DNA from: Ectopseudomonas chengduensis
GTDB taxonomy: Bacteria; Pseudomonadota; Gammaproteobacteria; Pseudomonadales; Pseudomonadaceae
Direction of reading: 5' to 3'
Length of the DNA stretch: 64,000 bases
Assembly (NCBI RefSeq): GCF_015712065.1
Contig: NZ_JACFYZ010000001.1
Coordinates: forward strand, 868,001-932,000
Within the stretch, counting starts at the first letter, position 1, and every line of letters starts with the position of its first letter. The position numbers were made by a program, and so were the translations under genes. The notes under the pieces were generated by a model. That model worked only from the letters and a program-made list of their open reading frames with translations. It had not been told where the DNA came from and did not search any database. Positions 18,173 through 27,500 of this stretch are shown here, piece by piece.

Positions 18173-20026
18173 CTACACGACCCCGACCCGCAGCGGGGTC
18201 CATTCGCTTTCCTTCACCGCTGTGCTCACGGCCATGACGCGCTTGTCGAGATTGCTGGCAGTCACGCCCTCTAGTGCCGAATGTCCCTGCAGCACCGAGT
18301 GCGGTTGCAGCAGTGCATGGTAGATCTGCCAAGGGTCCGCACCCCTGGTCAGCTTCAGGACAGACTGGATCAGCTCGTGCTTGAGCGGGTCGAGGTGCCA
18401 GTCCGGCACGCGCTGGCCGCGGTTGCCCACGTTCAACGCCAGCAAGTTGCCCGCCTGGATCTCATAGCTGATCCACCTGCGGGATTTGCCCGCCATCTTG
18501 GCAAACGCCGCGACGGGAAGGTTGTGCGGCGCTTCGAAGACATCGAACAGCTCCATCCTCTCGCGCTGAATGTCCGAAGGCACCAGCGGCGCGGCCGATC
18601 GCTGGGGCGGCACTGCCGGCAGCCGATGTGCGGCGGCAGAAACCAACGGCATGGCGTCACCCGGCTTCGTCACGAGCAGGCTTGGCGAAGCGGCAACCGG
18701 CGTAGAGGGCGCGCTTGCGGTTTGCTCACTGGGGAATGCGGGCACGCCTTCCAGATGCACGGTGAGCGGCATGCTGGCCGCCTCGACCTGGTTCTGCTCG
18801 AACAGGTCGAGCCGATCGGCCCAGTCCTGCATCATGCGTCGACGCTGCTCCACGTACGCGGCATGGTTGTAGGTCGCGCTGACCTTGTTGGGATCGACAT
18901 GCGAGAGCTGTGCATCCACCCAGACCTTCGGGTAGCCGATCTCGTTGAGCGCAGTGGACATCGTGCCACGGATACCGTGTCCGGTCAGGCGTTCCTGATA
19001 GCCCATGCGTTTGAGCGCACCATTGAGCGTGTTCTCGCTGATACGCTTCTTCAAGTCGCTGTCGTGCCGGAACAGGTAGCGCTGGGCCGGCTTGAACTCA
19101 TCGAGCAGGTGCCGGACGATCTCCATGGCCTGAATCGACAGCGGCACGATGTAGGGCGGGATGTCCTTCGGCTGCTGCCGCTTCTTGCGCATATCCACCT
19201 GGAGTTGCTTCACGACGTCGGGCGGAATGATCCACAGCCCCCGGTCCAGATCGAATTGATCCGGCATCGCCTGTCGCAGCTCGCCGGTTCGCACGCCGGT
19301 CAGCAGCAATAGCCGCAGCCCGAGCTGGGTCTGCCGCCGGCCGCGATAGCTGCGTAGCCGCTGCAACAGCTTCGGCAGTTCGGCCATGCGCAGGAACGGG
19401 TTGTGGTTGACGGGGGGCAGCGGCAGCGCCACCACATCGAGATCGGAGGCGGGGTTCTGTTCCAGGCCCGGCACGATCACCAGCGCGTAGCGGAACAGTT
19501 GGTTGAACCACGTCCTGACTTTCTCGGCGACGGAGAGCGCCCTGCGCTTCTCGATCTTGGCGATCACCTCCAAGAGGTCGGGACGCTTGATCTCATAGAT
19601 CGACCGCTTGCCCAAGGCGGGTAGCACATCCTTGTCGAAGATGCGCGGAAGTATCGAGAGGGTCGTCTGCCGGCCTTCCTTGAGGCTGAGCCCGCGATGC
19701 TTGAGCCACTTGCGATACACCGCATCGAAGGCGTTTTCGTCGGCGAGCCGGACAGCGGTGCGCTTCTGCTTGCGGTGAACGCGAGGATTGGTGCCTTTGG
19801 CCAGCAGGGCGCGCGCTTCGTCGCGCAGGCTGCGGGCCTCGCGAAGCGTCACCTCCGGGTAGGTGCCGAGCGACATCCGCTTCTGCTTGCCCGCCCAGTA
19901 GTAGCGGAAGTGCCAAGTCCTGCCACCGGCAGCGGTGACGGCCAGGGAGAGGCCATCCAGGTCAGGGAGGGTGTATGCCTTGCCAGTTGCCTTGGCCTGT
20001 CGAACGGCCAGGTCTGAGAGTGCCAT
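18173..20026 (-). CDS. int: P4-type tyrosine integrase of the ICE (IntB13-like)
   Basis: The 617-residue integrase has an N-terminal arm-binding region (DUF4102 type: LSDLAVRQAKATGKAYTLPD), a core-binding region (about 95-195) and the catalytic domain: R246 in LLTGVRTGEL, H350 and R353 in LTGHGIRGTM, H376 in LSHVDPNKV and a nucleophile Tyr in SATYNHAAY (probably Y386). About 200 extra residues follow, as in the roughly 657-residue IntB13 of ICEclc. They include a late segment (MELFDVFEAPHNLPVAAFAK, RRWISYEIQAGN) resembling a small DNA-binding module. ATG 20026 follows AGGAGC. It lies 239 bases from tRNA-Gly and would recombine its 3' end. Confidence 0.9.
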   Translation of the reverse strand: MALSDLAVRQAKATGKAYTLPDLDGLSLAVTAAGGRTWHFRYYWAGKQKRMSLGTYPEVTLREARSLRDEARALLAKGTNPRVHRKQKRTAVRLADENAFDAVYRKWLKHRGLSLKEGRQTTLSILPRIFDKDVLPALGKRSIYEIKRPDLLEVIAKIEKRRALSVAEKVRTWFNQLFRYALVIVPGLEQNPASDLDVVALPLPPVNHNPFLRMAELPKLLQRLRSYRGRRQTQLGLRLLLLTGVRTGELRQAMPDQFDLDRGLWIIPPDVVKQLQVDMRKKRQQPKDIPPYIVPLSIQAMEIVRHLLDEFKPAQRYLFRHDSDLKKRISENTLNGALKRMGYQERLTGHGIRGTMSTALNEIGYPKVWVDAQLSHVDPNKVSATYNHAAYVEQRRRMMQDWADRLDLFEQNQVEAASMPLTVHLEGVPAFPSEQTASAPSTPVAASPSLLVTKPGDAMPLVSAAAHRLPAVPPQRSAAPLVPSDIQRERMELFDVFEAPHNLPVAAFAKMAGKSRRWISYEIQAGNLLALNVGNRGQRVPDWHLDPLKHELIQSVLKLTRGADPWQIYHALLQPHSVLQGHSALEGVTASNLDKRVMAVSTAVKESEWTPLRVGVV

Positions 20027-20232
20027 GCTCTTGCTCCTGAACATGAGTCAGGAACCAGATGCTGGTCACGTCGACCTCGCCCCTCCATCAACAATCCGGA
20101 ATCAGCCGCGCCCGCAAAAATGGACTTGTTTGTGGACTTAAAAGTCCCGGCTGTAGGCGGATCGCAGTGGACCACAGCAGAACGTCAAAGAGAGAAAAAG
20201 TCTTTGTGTGGCAACGACTTGCAGACTCTCTT

Positions 20233-20256
20233 GGACTTCTGCGGAAGTCCGCAGAA
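20233..20256. repeat. overlapping palindromes beside the ICE attachment site
   Basis: Two perfect inverted repeats share the same bases: GGACTTC-TGCG-GAAGTCC (20233-20250) and TTCTGCGGA-AG-TCCGCAGAA (20237-20256). They are mutually exclusive as hairpins. They end 8 bases before the CCA end of tRNA-Gly, on the ICE side. No T run follows on either strand, so a terminator is unlikely. They could be a binding site for the integrase or an excision factor. Confidence 0.6.
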
Positions 20257-20264
20257 TGATGCAG

Positions 20265-20285
20265 TGGAGCGGGTGATGGGAATCG
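20265..20285. other. ICE right attachment site (3' end of tRNA-Gly)
   Basis: The integrase gene reads away from this tRNA into the ICE, the ICEclc arrangement in which the element recombines with the last about 18 bases of a tRNA-Gly gene. The tRNA is complete, so the junction lies in its 3' end. The exact att length cannot be set without the other end, which is outside the window. Confidence 0.6.
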
Positions 20286-20338
20286 AACCCACGGCTCTAG
20301 CTTGGGAAGCTAGGGTATTACCATTATACGACACCCGC
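20265..20338 (-). tRNA. tRNA-Gly (CCC)
   Basis: Read on the minus strand, the 74 bases start GCGGGTGTCGTATAATGG and end GGTTCGATTCCCATC, CACCCGC, T, CCA. The acceptor stem GCGGGTG/CACCCGC is perfect. The anticodon stem CTAGC/GCTAG encloses the loop TTCCCAA, giving anticodon CCC (codon GGG). CCA is encoded. It is the chromosomal target of the ICE and remains intact. Confidence 0.96.
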
Positions 20339-20380
20339 AGCGGGTGCCTTTATACCGGAACTCGGCGGGGAAATGAAGGG

Positions 20381-20410
20381 CGAACCGGCGCTTGTCGTGC
20401 AGCCGGTTCG
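20381..20410 (-). terminator. possible terminator downstream of phaG
   Basis: CGAACCGGC (20381-20389) and GCCGGTTCG (20402-20410) form a 9-bp stem with a 12-base loop, 13 bases after the phaG stop. The following minus-strand bases are CCCTTCATTTCC, a weak T tract, so efficiency is uncertain. Confidence 0.45.
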
Positions 20411-20423
20411 CCTCTGGGCCGGT

Positions 20424-21311
20424 TCATATGGCCATGGCCTGCAGTTCCTGCAGCTCGCCGCGCGTCGGCAGTTGCAGGCGTTTGCTGGGGGCGTTGAAGA
20501 AGTCCAGCAGCACGCGTTGGGTCTGCAGCCAGGCGGCCTTGTGTTCCATGTCGAGGAAGTGGCCGGCGTCGTCGATCACCGCGAACTGGGCGTTGTCGAT
20601 GTGCTGGGCGAACAGGCAGGCGTCTTCCACCGAGGTGTATTCGTCACGCTCGCCGTTGACGAATATCAGCGGAATGTCGATGGACTGCAGGCATTCTTTG
20701 CCGCAGTGCGCTTCCATGTTCAGCACCTGCTTGATGTGCGCGTACATCTGCCGGTACTCGTGCTCGGCGAGTGTGCTGACGTGCTTGTGGTTGAAGCGCT
20801 TGAACAGCGACGGCAGGTGCTTGCCGATGGTGCTGTTGACCAGCAGGGCGATGTTGTCGCGGTCTACCGAGCCGAGGAAGCGCAGGCCCTTGTGCAGGTA
20901 GTCGAGCATTGGCACGTTGAGGATCGGCGAGAAGGAGCAGATGGCGGCCTTCTCCAGCGTCGCCGGGCGTTGGGCCAGGGCGAGCAGGGAGGCGACGCCG
21001 CCCCAGGAGAAGGACATCAGGTAGTTGGCGCCGTAGTGGTCGATCAGCTTGAGCAGGATCGCCGCTTCGTCTTCCTTGGTGATGGGCGTGAAGTCGCTGT
21101 TGTGCGGCTTCGACTGGCCGGCATAGGGCAGGTCGAAGGCCACCACGTTGAACTGCGGCTGCAGGTACTTGACCGTTTGCGTGAACGAGGCGGTGGTCGC
21201 CAGAGAGCCATTGACCAGGATGATGGTCTTGCTTGCTGCCGGGTTGCTGTAGAACTCCGTGTGAACCTTGTGCTTCCTGTTGATCTCGACGACTGCGGTT
21301 TCTGGCCTCAT
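20424..21311 (-). CDS. phaG: PhaG-type 3-hydroxyacyl-ACP thioesterase/transacylase (alpha/beta hydrolase)
   Basis: The 295-residue length equals that of P. putida PhaG, and the sequence shows the family features: IILVNGSLATTASFTQTV, the nucleophile elbow SFSWGG, TIGKHLPSLFKRFN, the acid in NGERDEYTSVEDA and the His motif DAGHFLDME. PhaG links fatty acid synthesis to medium-chain polyhydroxyalkanoate by releasing or transferring (R)-3-hydroxyacyl groups. RhlA is a close relative, but this sequence fits PhaG better and no rhlB follows. A strong Shine-Dalgarno (AGGAGG) precedes ATG 21311. It is monocistronic and the first chromosomal protein gene after the ICE target. Confidence 0.86.
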   Translation of the reverse strand: MRPETAVVEINRKHKVHTEFYSNPAASKTIILVNGSLATTASFTQTVKYLQPQFNVVAFDLPYAGQSKPHNSDFTPITKEDEAAILLKLIDHYGANYLMSFSWGGVASLLALAQRPATLEKAAICSFSPILNVPMLDYLHKGLRFLGSVDRDNIALLVNSTIGKHLPSLFKRFNHKHVSTLAEHEYRQMYAHIKQVLNMEAHCGKECLQSIDIPLIFVNGERDEYTSVEDACLFAQHIDNAQFAVIDDAGHFLDMEHKAAWLQTQRVLLDFFNAPSKRLQLPTRGELQELQAMAI

Positions 21312-21704
21312 GTCGTTTCCTCCTGGCGCAAGTGTGTCAAGGCGAGCGGGCGGCCGTTCGCATTTGATTGAGCAGTCAGAAAAGCGCCTGAGCGTGACAG
21401 CTTGATGTCAGGCTGGAGATTTTTGTAAGTATTGGAATTTCAAGCAGTTAGGATTGAAACAGGCGAGCGCTCCAGGCCTTTTCAGGGCCTTGGAGAGGGC
21501 GGTGTTACCAGGCAGGAATCCAGTCGGCGCGGGGCGCCAGTAACTGAAAGAACGTATAGCTGTCTCGTAGTGACCGGATAGTCATCTCAAGACTTATGGT
21601 TCGATTCAAGCAGTTACCTTGCAGCCACGCAAGGGTGAGTCACATCTTTGTAGCTGATTGGGGCTGCCGTTGGTCGGGTAGTCGGATTGCGGGGCATGAG
21701 GCAA
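21312..21704. other. 393-base gap upstream of phaG
   Basis: No gene or RNA is recognised. The 12-mer TTCAAGCAGTTA occurs twice in the same direction (21439-21450 and 21605-21616). The segment near 21420-21450 is AT-rich and may hold the phaG promoter. Confidence 0.4.
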
Positions 21705-22397
21705 TCAGACGCTGGCGATTTCAGCGGCGGTCAGGGCGCGGTATTGGCCGGGGGCGAGCTGCGGGTCGAGGACGATTTCGCCCATGCTTTCGCGGTGCAG
21801 GGCGACCACGCGATTGCGGAAGTGGCCGAACATGCGCTTGACCTGATGGTAGCGACCTTCGAACAGGGTCAGCCGGGCTTGGTGGCTGCTCAGTACATCG
21901 AGCTGGGCGGGCAGGGTGGTGAGGTCTTCGAAGGCGAAGTACAGGCCTTGGGCGAAGACCTCGGCGTACTCGGCGGTGATCGGCTGCTCGGTGGTGACGT
22001 GGTAGACCTTGGGCTTGCGCTGCTGCGGCTGGGTGATGCGCCGCGACCAGCGTCCGTCGTTGGTGATCAGCAGCAGGCCGCTGGTGTTCAGGTCGAGGCG
22101 CCCGGCCAGGTGCAGGTCGTGCTTGTCCGGCTCGTCGAGCAGATCGAGTACGGTGCGGTGTTCGTCGTGCTCGGTGGCGCTGACCACACCGACCGGTTTG
22201 TGCAGCATCCAGTAGCGCGCACTGCGTCCGGCCTGCAGCAGTTCGTCATCCAGTTCGACGCGCTGGAAGTCGCGCACCTCATGGCGCGGGTCGTGAACCA
22301 CCGCGCCGTCCACGCGCAGGCGCCCGGCGCTGATCAGCAGACGGCTGTCCTGGCGGCTGAAACGCGGGAAGTTGCTGAGGAAGCGATCCAGGCGCAT
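21705..22397 (-). CDS. rsuA: 16S rRNA pseudouridine-516 synthase RsuA
   Basis: The 230-residue protein has an N-terminal S4 RNA-binding domain (MRLDRFLSNFPRFSRQDS to about residue 60) and the RsuA/RluB catalytic core with the active Asp in LAGRLDLNTSGLLLIT. The C-terminal signature FEGRYHQVKRMFGH is present. The enzyme converts U516 of 16S rRNA to pseudouridine. It is the last gene of a three-gene run (diguanylate cyclase, CWC protein, rsuA) with a 3-base gap to the gene before, so it is probably co-transcribed. Confidence 0.93.
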   Translation of the reverse strand: MRLDRFLSNFPRFSRQDSRLLISAGRLRVDGAVVHDPRHEVRDFQRVELDDELLQAGRSARYWMLHKPVGVVSATEHDEHRTVLDLLDEPDKHDLHLAGRLDLNTSGLLLITNDGRWSRRITQPQQRKPKVYHVTTEQPITAEYAEVFAQGLYFAFEDLTTLPAQLDVLSSHQARLTLFEGRYHQVKRMFGHFRNRVVALHRESMGEIVLDPQLAPGQYRALTAAEIASV

Positions 22398-22400
22398 GGC

Positions 22401-22604
22401 TCAATCGTGCTCGCGGGGCTCAGTGGCTTTCAGTGCGCCGGCGCAGGCAGGGCACAGGCAGGCCTGGTTGCGTTGCTCGGGCGTCAGGCTTTCCAGCGCA
22501 GCCAGGTCGATCTGCGCCTCGAAGCACCAGCAGGGTTCGTCACGCCCGGCGGCGACGCTGCACTGGTTGACCTTGCCGCATAGCGGGCAGTGTTGGCTGT
22601 CCAT
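22401..22604 (-). CDS. cysteine-rich CWC family protein
   Basis: The 67-residue protein has paired cysteines CPLCGK, CWCFEA and ACLCPACAG. This is the pattern of the cysteine-rich CWC family, probably a small zinc- or metal-binding protein of unknown role. Its ATG shares a base with the stop of the upstream cyclase gene (TGATG), so translation is coupled. rsuA follows after 3 bases, a neighbourhood common in Pseudomonas. Confidence 0.85.
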   Translation of the reverse strand: MDSQHCPLCGKVNQCSVAAGRDEPCWCFEAQIDLAALESLTPEQRNQACLCPACAGALKATEPREHD

Positions 22605-24070
22605 CAGTTATCGATGCAGACGCGGTCGCGCCCGGCCTGCTTGGCGCGGTACAGCGCACGGTCGGTGCGACCGAGCAGGGTGTGCAGGCTCTCGCCGGCA
22701 TGCCACTGGCTGAGGCCAAGGCTGACGGTGACCTGCAGGCTCTGGCCTTCGATTTCATGGCGCTGTTCGGCGCATTGCTGGCGCAGTTTCTCGGCCAGGT
22801 CATGGGCGGCCTGGCGGTCGGTGTTCTTCAGCAGCAGGATGAATTCCTCGCCACCCCAGCGGCAGAGAATGTCGGACTGGCGCAGCGTGCCGCGCAGTTG
22901 CTGGGCGAAATCGTGCAACACCTGGTCGCCGGCAAGGTGGCCGTGCTGGTCGTTGATCAGCTTGAAGTTGTCGAGGTCAAGCAGTACGGCGCACAGCGGG
23001 CTGCTGTCGCGCTGCGCTTCCTGCAGCGCCTGTTCGGCGAGAATGTCGAAGCCACGGCGGTTGGGCAGGTCGGTGAGGCTGTCGGTGGTGGCCAGGGCGG
23101 CGATGCGGCGCTGGTAGCGACGAATCGCCAGGCTCACCAGGGTCAGCACGATGACGGTGACCAGCAGGCACAACAGCAGGTTGATGTAGAGCCCCTGGCG
23201 GATGCCGGCCAGGGCCTTGTCCTGCTTGTCGACGAACAGATACCACTCCAGCTCGGGGATGTAGCGCACGTTGAGGAAGTGCTCGCGGCCCTGCTCCTGG
23301 TACTCGAACTGGCCGCTTTGCGGCGTGGGCAGTTTTTCCATCAGGCCGTCGAGGCCGGGCACGTCGGTCAGCGAATCGCCGACCTGGGCGCCCATCGGTC
23401 CGCCTTGGGCACCGGTGAGGGTAATGCGCCCGGTGGTGTCGACGAAGTAGACGCTGCGCTCATAGCGCGCCTGATATTCGTCGATCAGCTTGACCACGGC
23501 ATCGACCGCCAGGCCGACGCCGGTGGCGCCAATGAAGCTGCCGTCGTAGTCGAGTACCTTGTAGTTGATGAAGATGGTCAGGCGGTCGGCGTTGGCCATG
23601 TCGACGTCGACGTTGATCTCGTAGGGCTCCTTGAGGCCGCGTACGCGGTAGTACCAGACGTCGCGCGGCTCTTCCGGCTTGACCTGCTTAAGCACGCCCT
23701 TGGCCTGGTAGTAGGTGCTGGTCCTGTCGGAGACGAAGAAGCTGGTGACGGCGCCGTAGTGCTCCTGCACTTCACGCAGGTAGCGAGTCATTTGTCCGGT
23801 GTCCTGTTCGCCGGCCAGCACCCAGTCACGCAGGAAGGTGTCACGGGCCATCATCGAGGAGATGAGGATGGGGCGCACCAGGTCCTTCTGGATTTCCGAA
23901 TAGACGGTGTCGGAGGTCAGCGGCAGTTCGGTGTTGATGATGCTGTCGCGGATCGAGTCGCGCGAGGCGTAGTAGCTCAGCAGCGAGGTGGTGAGAAAGC
24001 CGCTACCGAGCAGGAACAGGAGCAGTAACACCAACGAGGTTTGCGTGTGCCGTTTGGGGCGCAGGGACAT
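22604..24070 (-). CDS. membrane diguanylate cyclase with periplasmic Cache-type sensor
   Basis: The 488-residue protein has TM1 at about residues 11-33, a periplasmic sensor of about 260 residues with Cache-like motifs (DVWYYRVRG, FIGATGVGLAVDAVVKLI, RSVYFVDTTGRI), TM2 at about 297-320 and a C-terminal GGDEF domain. The active site reads GGEEF. The RxxD inhibitory site RQSD stands five residues before it, so product inhibition by c-di-GMP is expected. It makes cyclic di-GMP in response to an unknown small molecule. It heads the operon with the CWC gene and rsuA. Confidence 0.9.
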   Translation of the reverse strand: MSLRPKRHTQTSLVLLLLFLLGSGFLTTSLLSYYASRDSIRDSIINTELPLTSDTVYSEIQKDLVRPILISSMMARDTFLRDWVLAGEQDTGQMTRYLREVQEHYGAVTSFFVSDRTSTYYQAKGVLKQVKPEEPRDVWYYRVRGLKEPYEINVDVDMANADRLTIFINYKVLDYDGSFIGATGVGLAVDAVVKLIDEYQARYERSVYFVDTTGRITLTGAQGGPMGAQVGDSLTDVPGLDGLMEKLPTPQSGQFEYQEQGREHFLNVRYIPELEWYLFVDKQDKALAGIRQGLYINLLLCLLVTVIVLTLVSLAIRRYQRRIAALATTDSLTDLPNRRGFDILAEQALQEAQRDSSPLCAVLLDLDNFKLINDQHGHLAGDQVLHDFAQQLRGTLRQSDILCRWGGEEFILLLKNTDRQAAHDLAEKLRQQCAEQRHEIEGQSLQVTVSLGLSQWHAGESLHTLLGRTDRALYRAKQAGRDRVCIDN

Positions 24071-24548
24071 GGGTGAATCCGGGAGCGGGCTAATGGCGTG
24101 ATGCTAGCTTGCCGGAAGGGGATAGCGCCAGTTGTGATCATGATCGGTGCTGTATGTGGGGCAGATGAAAGTTGGGGTTACGCCAATCCGGCAAGGCGAG
24201 CAAGGCAGCCTTGCGTAGGAGGCCCACCCTGGGGCGAAGCTTTGCGAGCCGTCGTCAGCCAGGTTCGCGGCGGGGCGCCGCTCCTACAGGTTGGGTGTAT
24301 CGACATTTGACCGGGTGGCTGGTTTTCCCGGATTGCATCCGGGCTACGGGACTGTAGGAGCGGATTTATCCGCGATTGGGGTTGCCGGTATTGCGGTGGG
24401 TCATGAGGCTGTCGCGGCTGAAGCCCCTCCCACAGGTAGTCGGCGTTTGTGTGGATCGCGGCTGAAGCCGCTCCTACGCGGTCGTGGCTGGGACGCCTCC
24501 TACAAGGGCTGGTAAGGCCCTGTGGGAGGCGCTTCAGCGGCGAGCTTT
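24071..24548. repeat. cluster of REP-type repeats
   Basis: No gene is seen. At least five Pseudomonas REP-like units of different classes occur: TTCGCGGCGGGGCGCCGCTCC (near 24266), CCCGGATTGCATCCGGGCTA (24328-24347), TGTAGGAGCGGATTTATCCG (24353-24372), a GGCTGAAGCCCCTCCCACAG unit (near 24416) and GTGGGAGGCGCTTCAGCGGC (near 24522). The last can pair as a hairpin beside the end of the guanidine carboxylase gene. Confidence 0.7.
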
Positions 24549-27500
24549 TCAGGCTTCTTCCAGCACCACCACACGCTGCCCGGCGCGCACGGGCGAACCC
24601 GGCTGTACGCGTACTTCGCGCACGGTGCCGGCTATCGGGGCGGTCAGCGGAATCTCCATCTTCATCGACTCGAGGATCACCAGTACGTCGCCAGCCTGCA
24701 CCTGTGCGCCGGCTTCCACCTGCACCTGCCAGAGGTTGCCGGCGATATGGCTTTCGATGCCGTGTTGGCCGGCTGCCAGCGGGGCGTCATCGCCGAGTTC
24801 GGCGGCCACTTCCTCGACTTCGAAATGCGCCTGGCCGCTGTCGATCCAGCGCTGGCGTTCGGCGTCGAAGGCCGCTCGCTGCTGCTGGCGGAAGGCGGCG
24901 ATGCCATCGGCTTCGTCGTCGAGAAACTGCTGGTAGTCGGCCAGAGCCAGTTCGCTGTGCTCGATGCGCAGCGGGTAGCGGCCCAGCGGGAAGTCGCGGC
25001 GGATGCGCAGCAGTTCGTCCGCCGATACCGGGTAGAAGCGAATCTGGTCGAAGAAGCGCAGCAGCCAGGGCTTGCCGTCGAAGGCGTCGACCGCGCGGTA
25101 GCGGTTCCACATCTGCAGGGTGCGTCCGACGAATTGGTAGCCGCCGGGGCCTTCCATGCCATACACGCACATGTAGGCGCCGCCGATGCCGACGGAGTTT
25201 TCCGCCGTCCAGGTGCGCGCCGGGTTGTACTTGGTGGTGACCAGGCGATGGCGCGGGTCGAGCGGGGTGGCTACCGGTGCGCCGAGGTAGACGTCGCCCA
25301 GGCCCATGACCAGGTAGCTGGCGTCGAACACCGTACGGTAGACCTCGTCGAGGTTCGGCAGGTCATTGATGCGGCGGATGAACTCCAGGTTGCTCGGGCA
25401 CCAGGGGGCGTCCTTGCGCACGGTGGTCATGTACTTGTCGATGGCCAGTTGGCAGGCCGGGTCGTCCCAGGACAGCGGCAGATGGACGATACGCGACGGC
25501 ACCTTGAGGTCGCGCGCGGCGCAGACGGCGTCCCACTCGCCGGCAACGATATCGAGCAGCGTCTGCAGTGGCAGGGTTTCCGGTTGGTAGTGCACCTGCA
25601 GCGAGCGGATGCCGGGCGTGAGGTCGATCACGCCGTCCAGTTGTTTGGCCTCCAGCGCCTGCATCAGCGCATGGCCACGGAAGCGCAGCACCAGGTCGAG
25701 TTCCGGCGCACCGATTTCCAGCAGCAGGTGGGTGTCGCCGGACAGGCGTGCGACCAGGCGGGTGTCGGCTTCGCCGATATCGAGGAGGATTGGACTTTGT
25801 AGCCCGGATGCAATCCGGGACTCAGGTGCTGCGATTTCCCCGGATTGCATCCGGGCTACGGTCGCATCTGTAGGAGCGGATTTATCCGCGATTTCGGTGC
25901 CGCCTGCATCGCGGCTGAAGCGGAGCGCCGCCCGGCCGTTCCCACAAAGGGTGGCGCATTCGATTGCACTGGCTTTGGCCAACTCCCGCGCCATGGCGAT
26001 ATCCACCGGCACGAAGCGCACCTTGTCGCCGGCCTTGAGCTGGCCGAGCTGCCACAGGTCGGCTTCGATGATGGTCACCAGGCAGACGAAACCGCCCAGG
26101 CTGGGGCCGTCCGGGCCGAGGATCACCGGCATGTCACCAGTGAAGTCCACCGCGCCGATGGCGTAGGGGTTGTCGTGGATGTTGGACGGGTGCAGGCCGG
26201 CTTCGCCACCGCTGTCGCGCACCCATTCCGGTTTCGGGCCGATCAGGCGTACGCCGGTGCGGCTGGAGTTGAAATGAACTTCCCAGTCGGTGGCGAGGAA
26301 GCTGTCGACATAACCGGGTGTGAAATATTCCGGCGCGCCGTGGGGGCCGTAGATCACGCGCAGCTCGCGCACGGCTGGCAGGGCAGGGCAGAGTTCGACA
26401 GGCAACTGCGCGCCGCTGCTGGTATCGGCGAGCGGCAGCAGGTGCAGCACGTCGCCGGCACGTAGGGCACGACCGCCATGGCCGCCGAACTGGCCGAGGG
26501 TGAAGGTGCTCTTGCTGCCCAGGTAATCCGGCACCTGAATGCCGCCACGCACGCTCAGGTAGCTGCGTGCGCCGACGCCTGCAATGGTGCCGAGGGCCAG
26601 GGTGCTGCCGGCCTGGATCAGCAGGGCGGTGTTCATCGGTTGTTCCACGCCATCGACGCTCAGCGGGATCTCGGCGCCGGTGACGGCGACCACCGCGTCG
26701 GTGTTGAAACGCAGTAGCGGGCCGCTCATGGTGATTTCCAGCGCGGCAGCTCCTTCGTCGTTGCCGAGCAGACAGTTGCCCAGGCGCAGGGCGCGGCTGT
26801 CCATCGGCCCGGACGGCGGCACACCAACGGCCCAGTAGCCGAGGCGGCCGGGATAGTCCTGCACGCTGGTCTGGGTGCCGGCGCTCAGTACCTCGAAGGT
26901 GCTGGCCTGATAGACGAGGTTTTCCAGGCAGCGCGTCCAGGGATGGCCGCTGGCGAAAGGTGCATCGCTGAGGATCTGGCGCAGGTAGTCGCGGTTGCAT
27001 TCCACGCCGTACAGCACGGAATCGCCAAGGGCTTTGTCCAGAGCGGCGCTGGCTTGTTCGCGGGTTGGCTGCCAGGTGATCAGCTTGGCGATCATCGGGT
27101 CGAAGTAGGGCGGAATCTCGCAGCCGGCTTCGACCCAGGTGTCGACACGCAGGGCCTTGCCGTCGGCTTCAGGAAATTGCACGGCGGTGAGCAGGCCAGG
27201 GCTGGGCTGAAAATCCCGGCCCGGGTCTTCGGCGTACAGGCGCGCCTGGATGGCATGGCCGGACGGCTTGAGCGTCTTGGCCAGTTCGCTGAGCGGCGGC
27301 AGATCGTCGGCCGCCAGCTCGATCATCCAACGCACCAGATCGACACCCCACACCTGTTCGGTGACGCCGTGTTCGACCTGCAGGCGGGTATTCACTTCGA
27401 GGAAGTAGAAGCGCTCGGCCTCGCTGTCGTAGACGAATTCGACGGTGCCGGCGCTGCGGTAATTCACCGCCTTGGCCAGCTTGATCGCCGCCGCGCACAG

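Noticed and set aside
20233..20256. The palindromes as tRNA-Gly terminator
   Set aside because: No T run follows on the minus strand, and the two stems overlap in a way not usual for terminators.
20265..20338. A second ICE attachment site within the window
   Set aside because: Only one tRNA-Gly 3' end is present; no repeat of CACCCGCTCCA-type sequence was noticed elsewhere in 1-20,000, so the other end is outside.
20424..21311. RhlA (rhamnolipid precursor synthase)
   Set aside because: Length and motifs fit PhaG more closely, and no rhlB or rhlR-rhlI genes are near.
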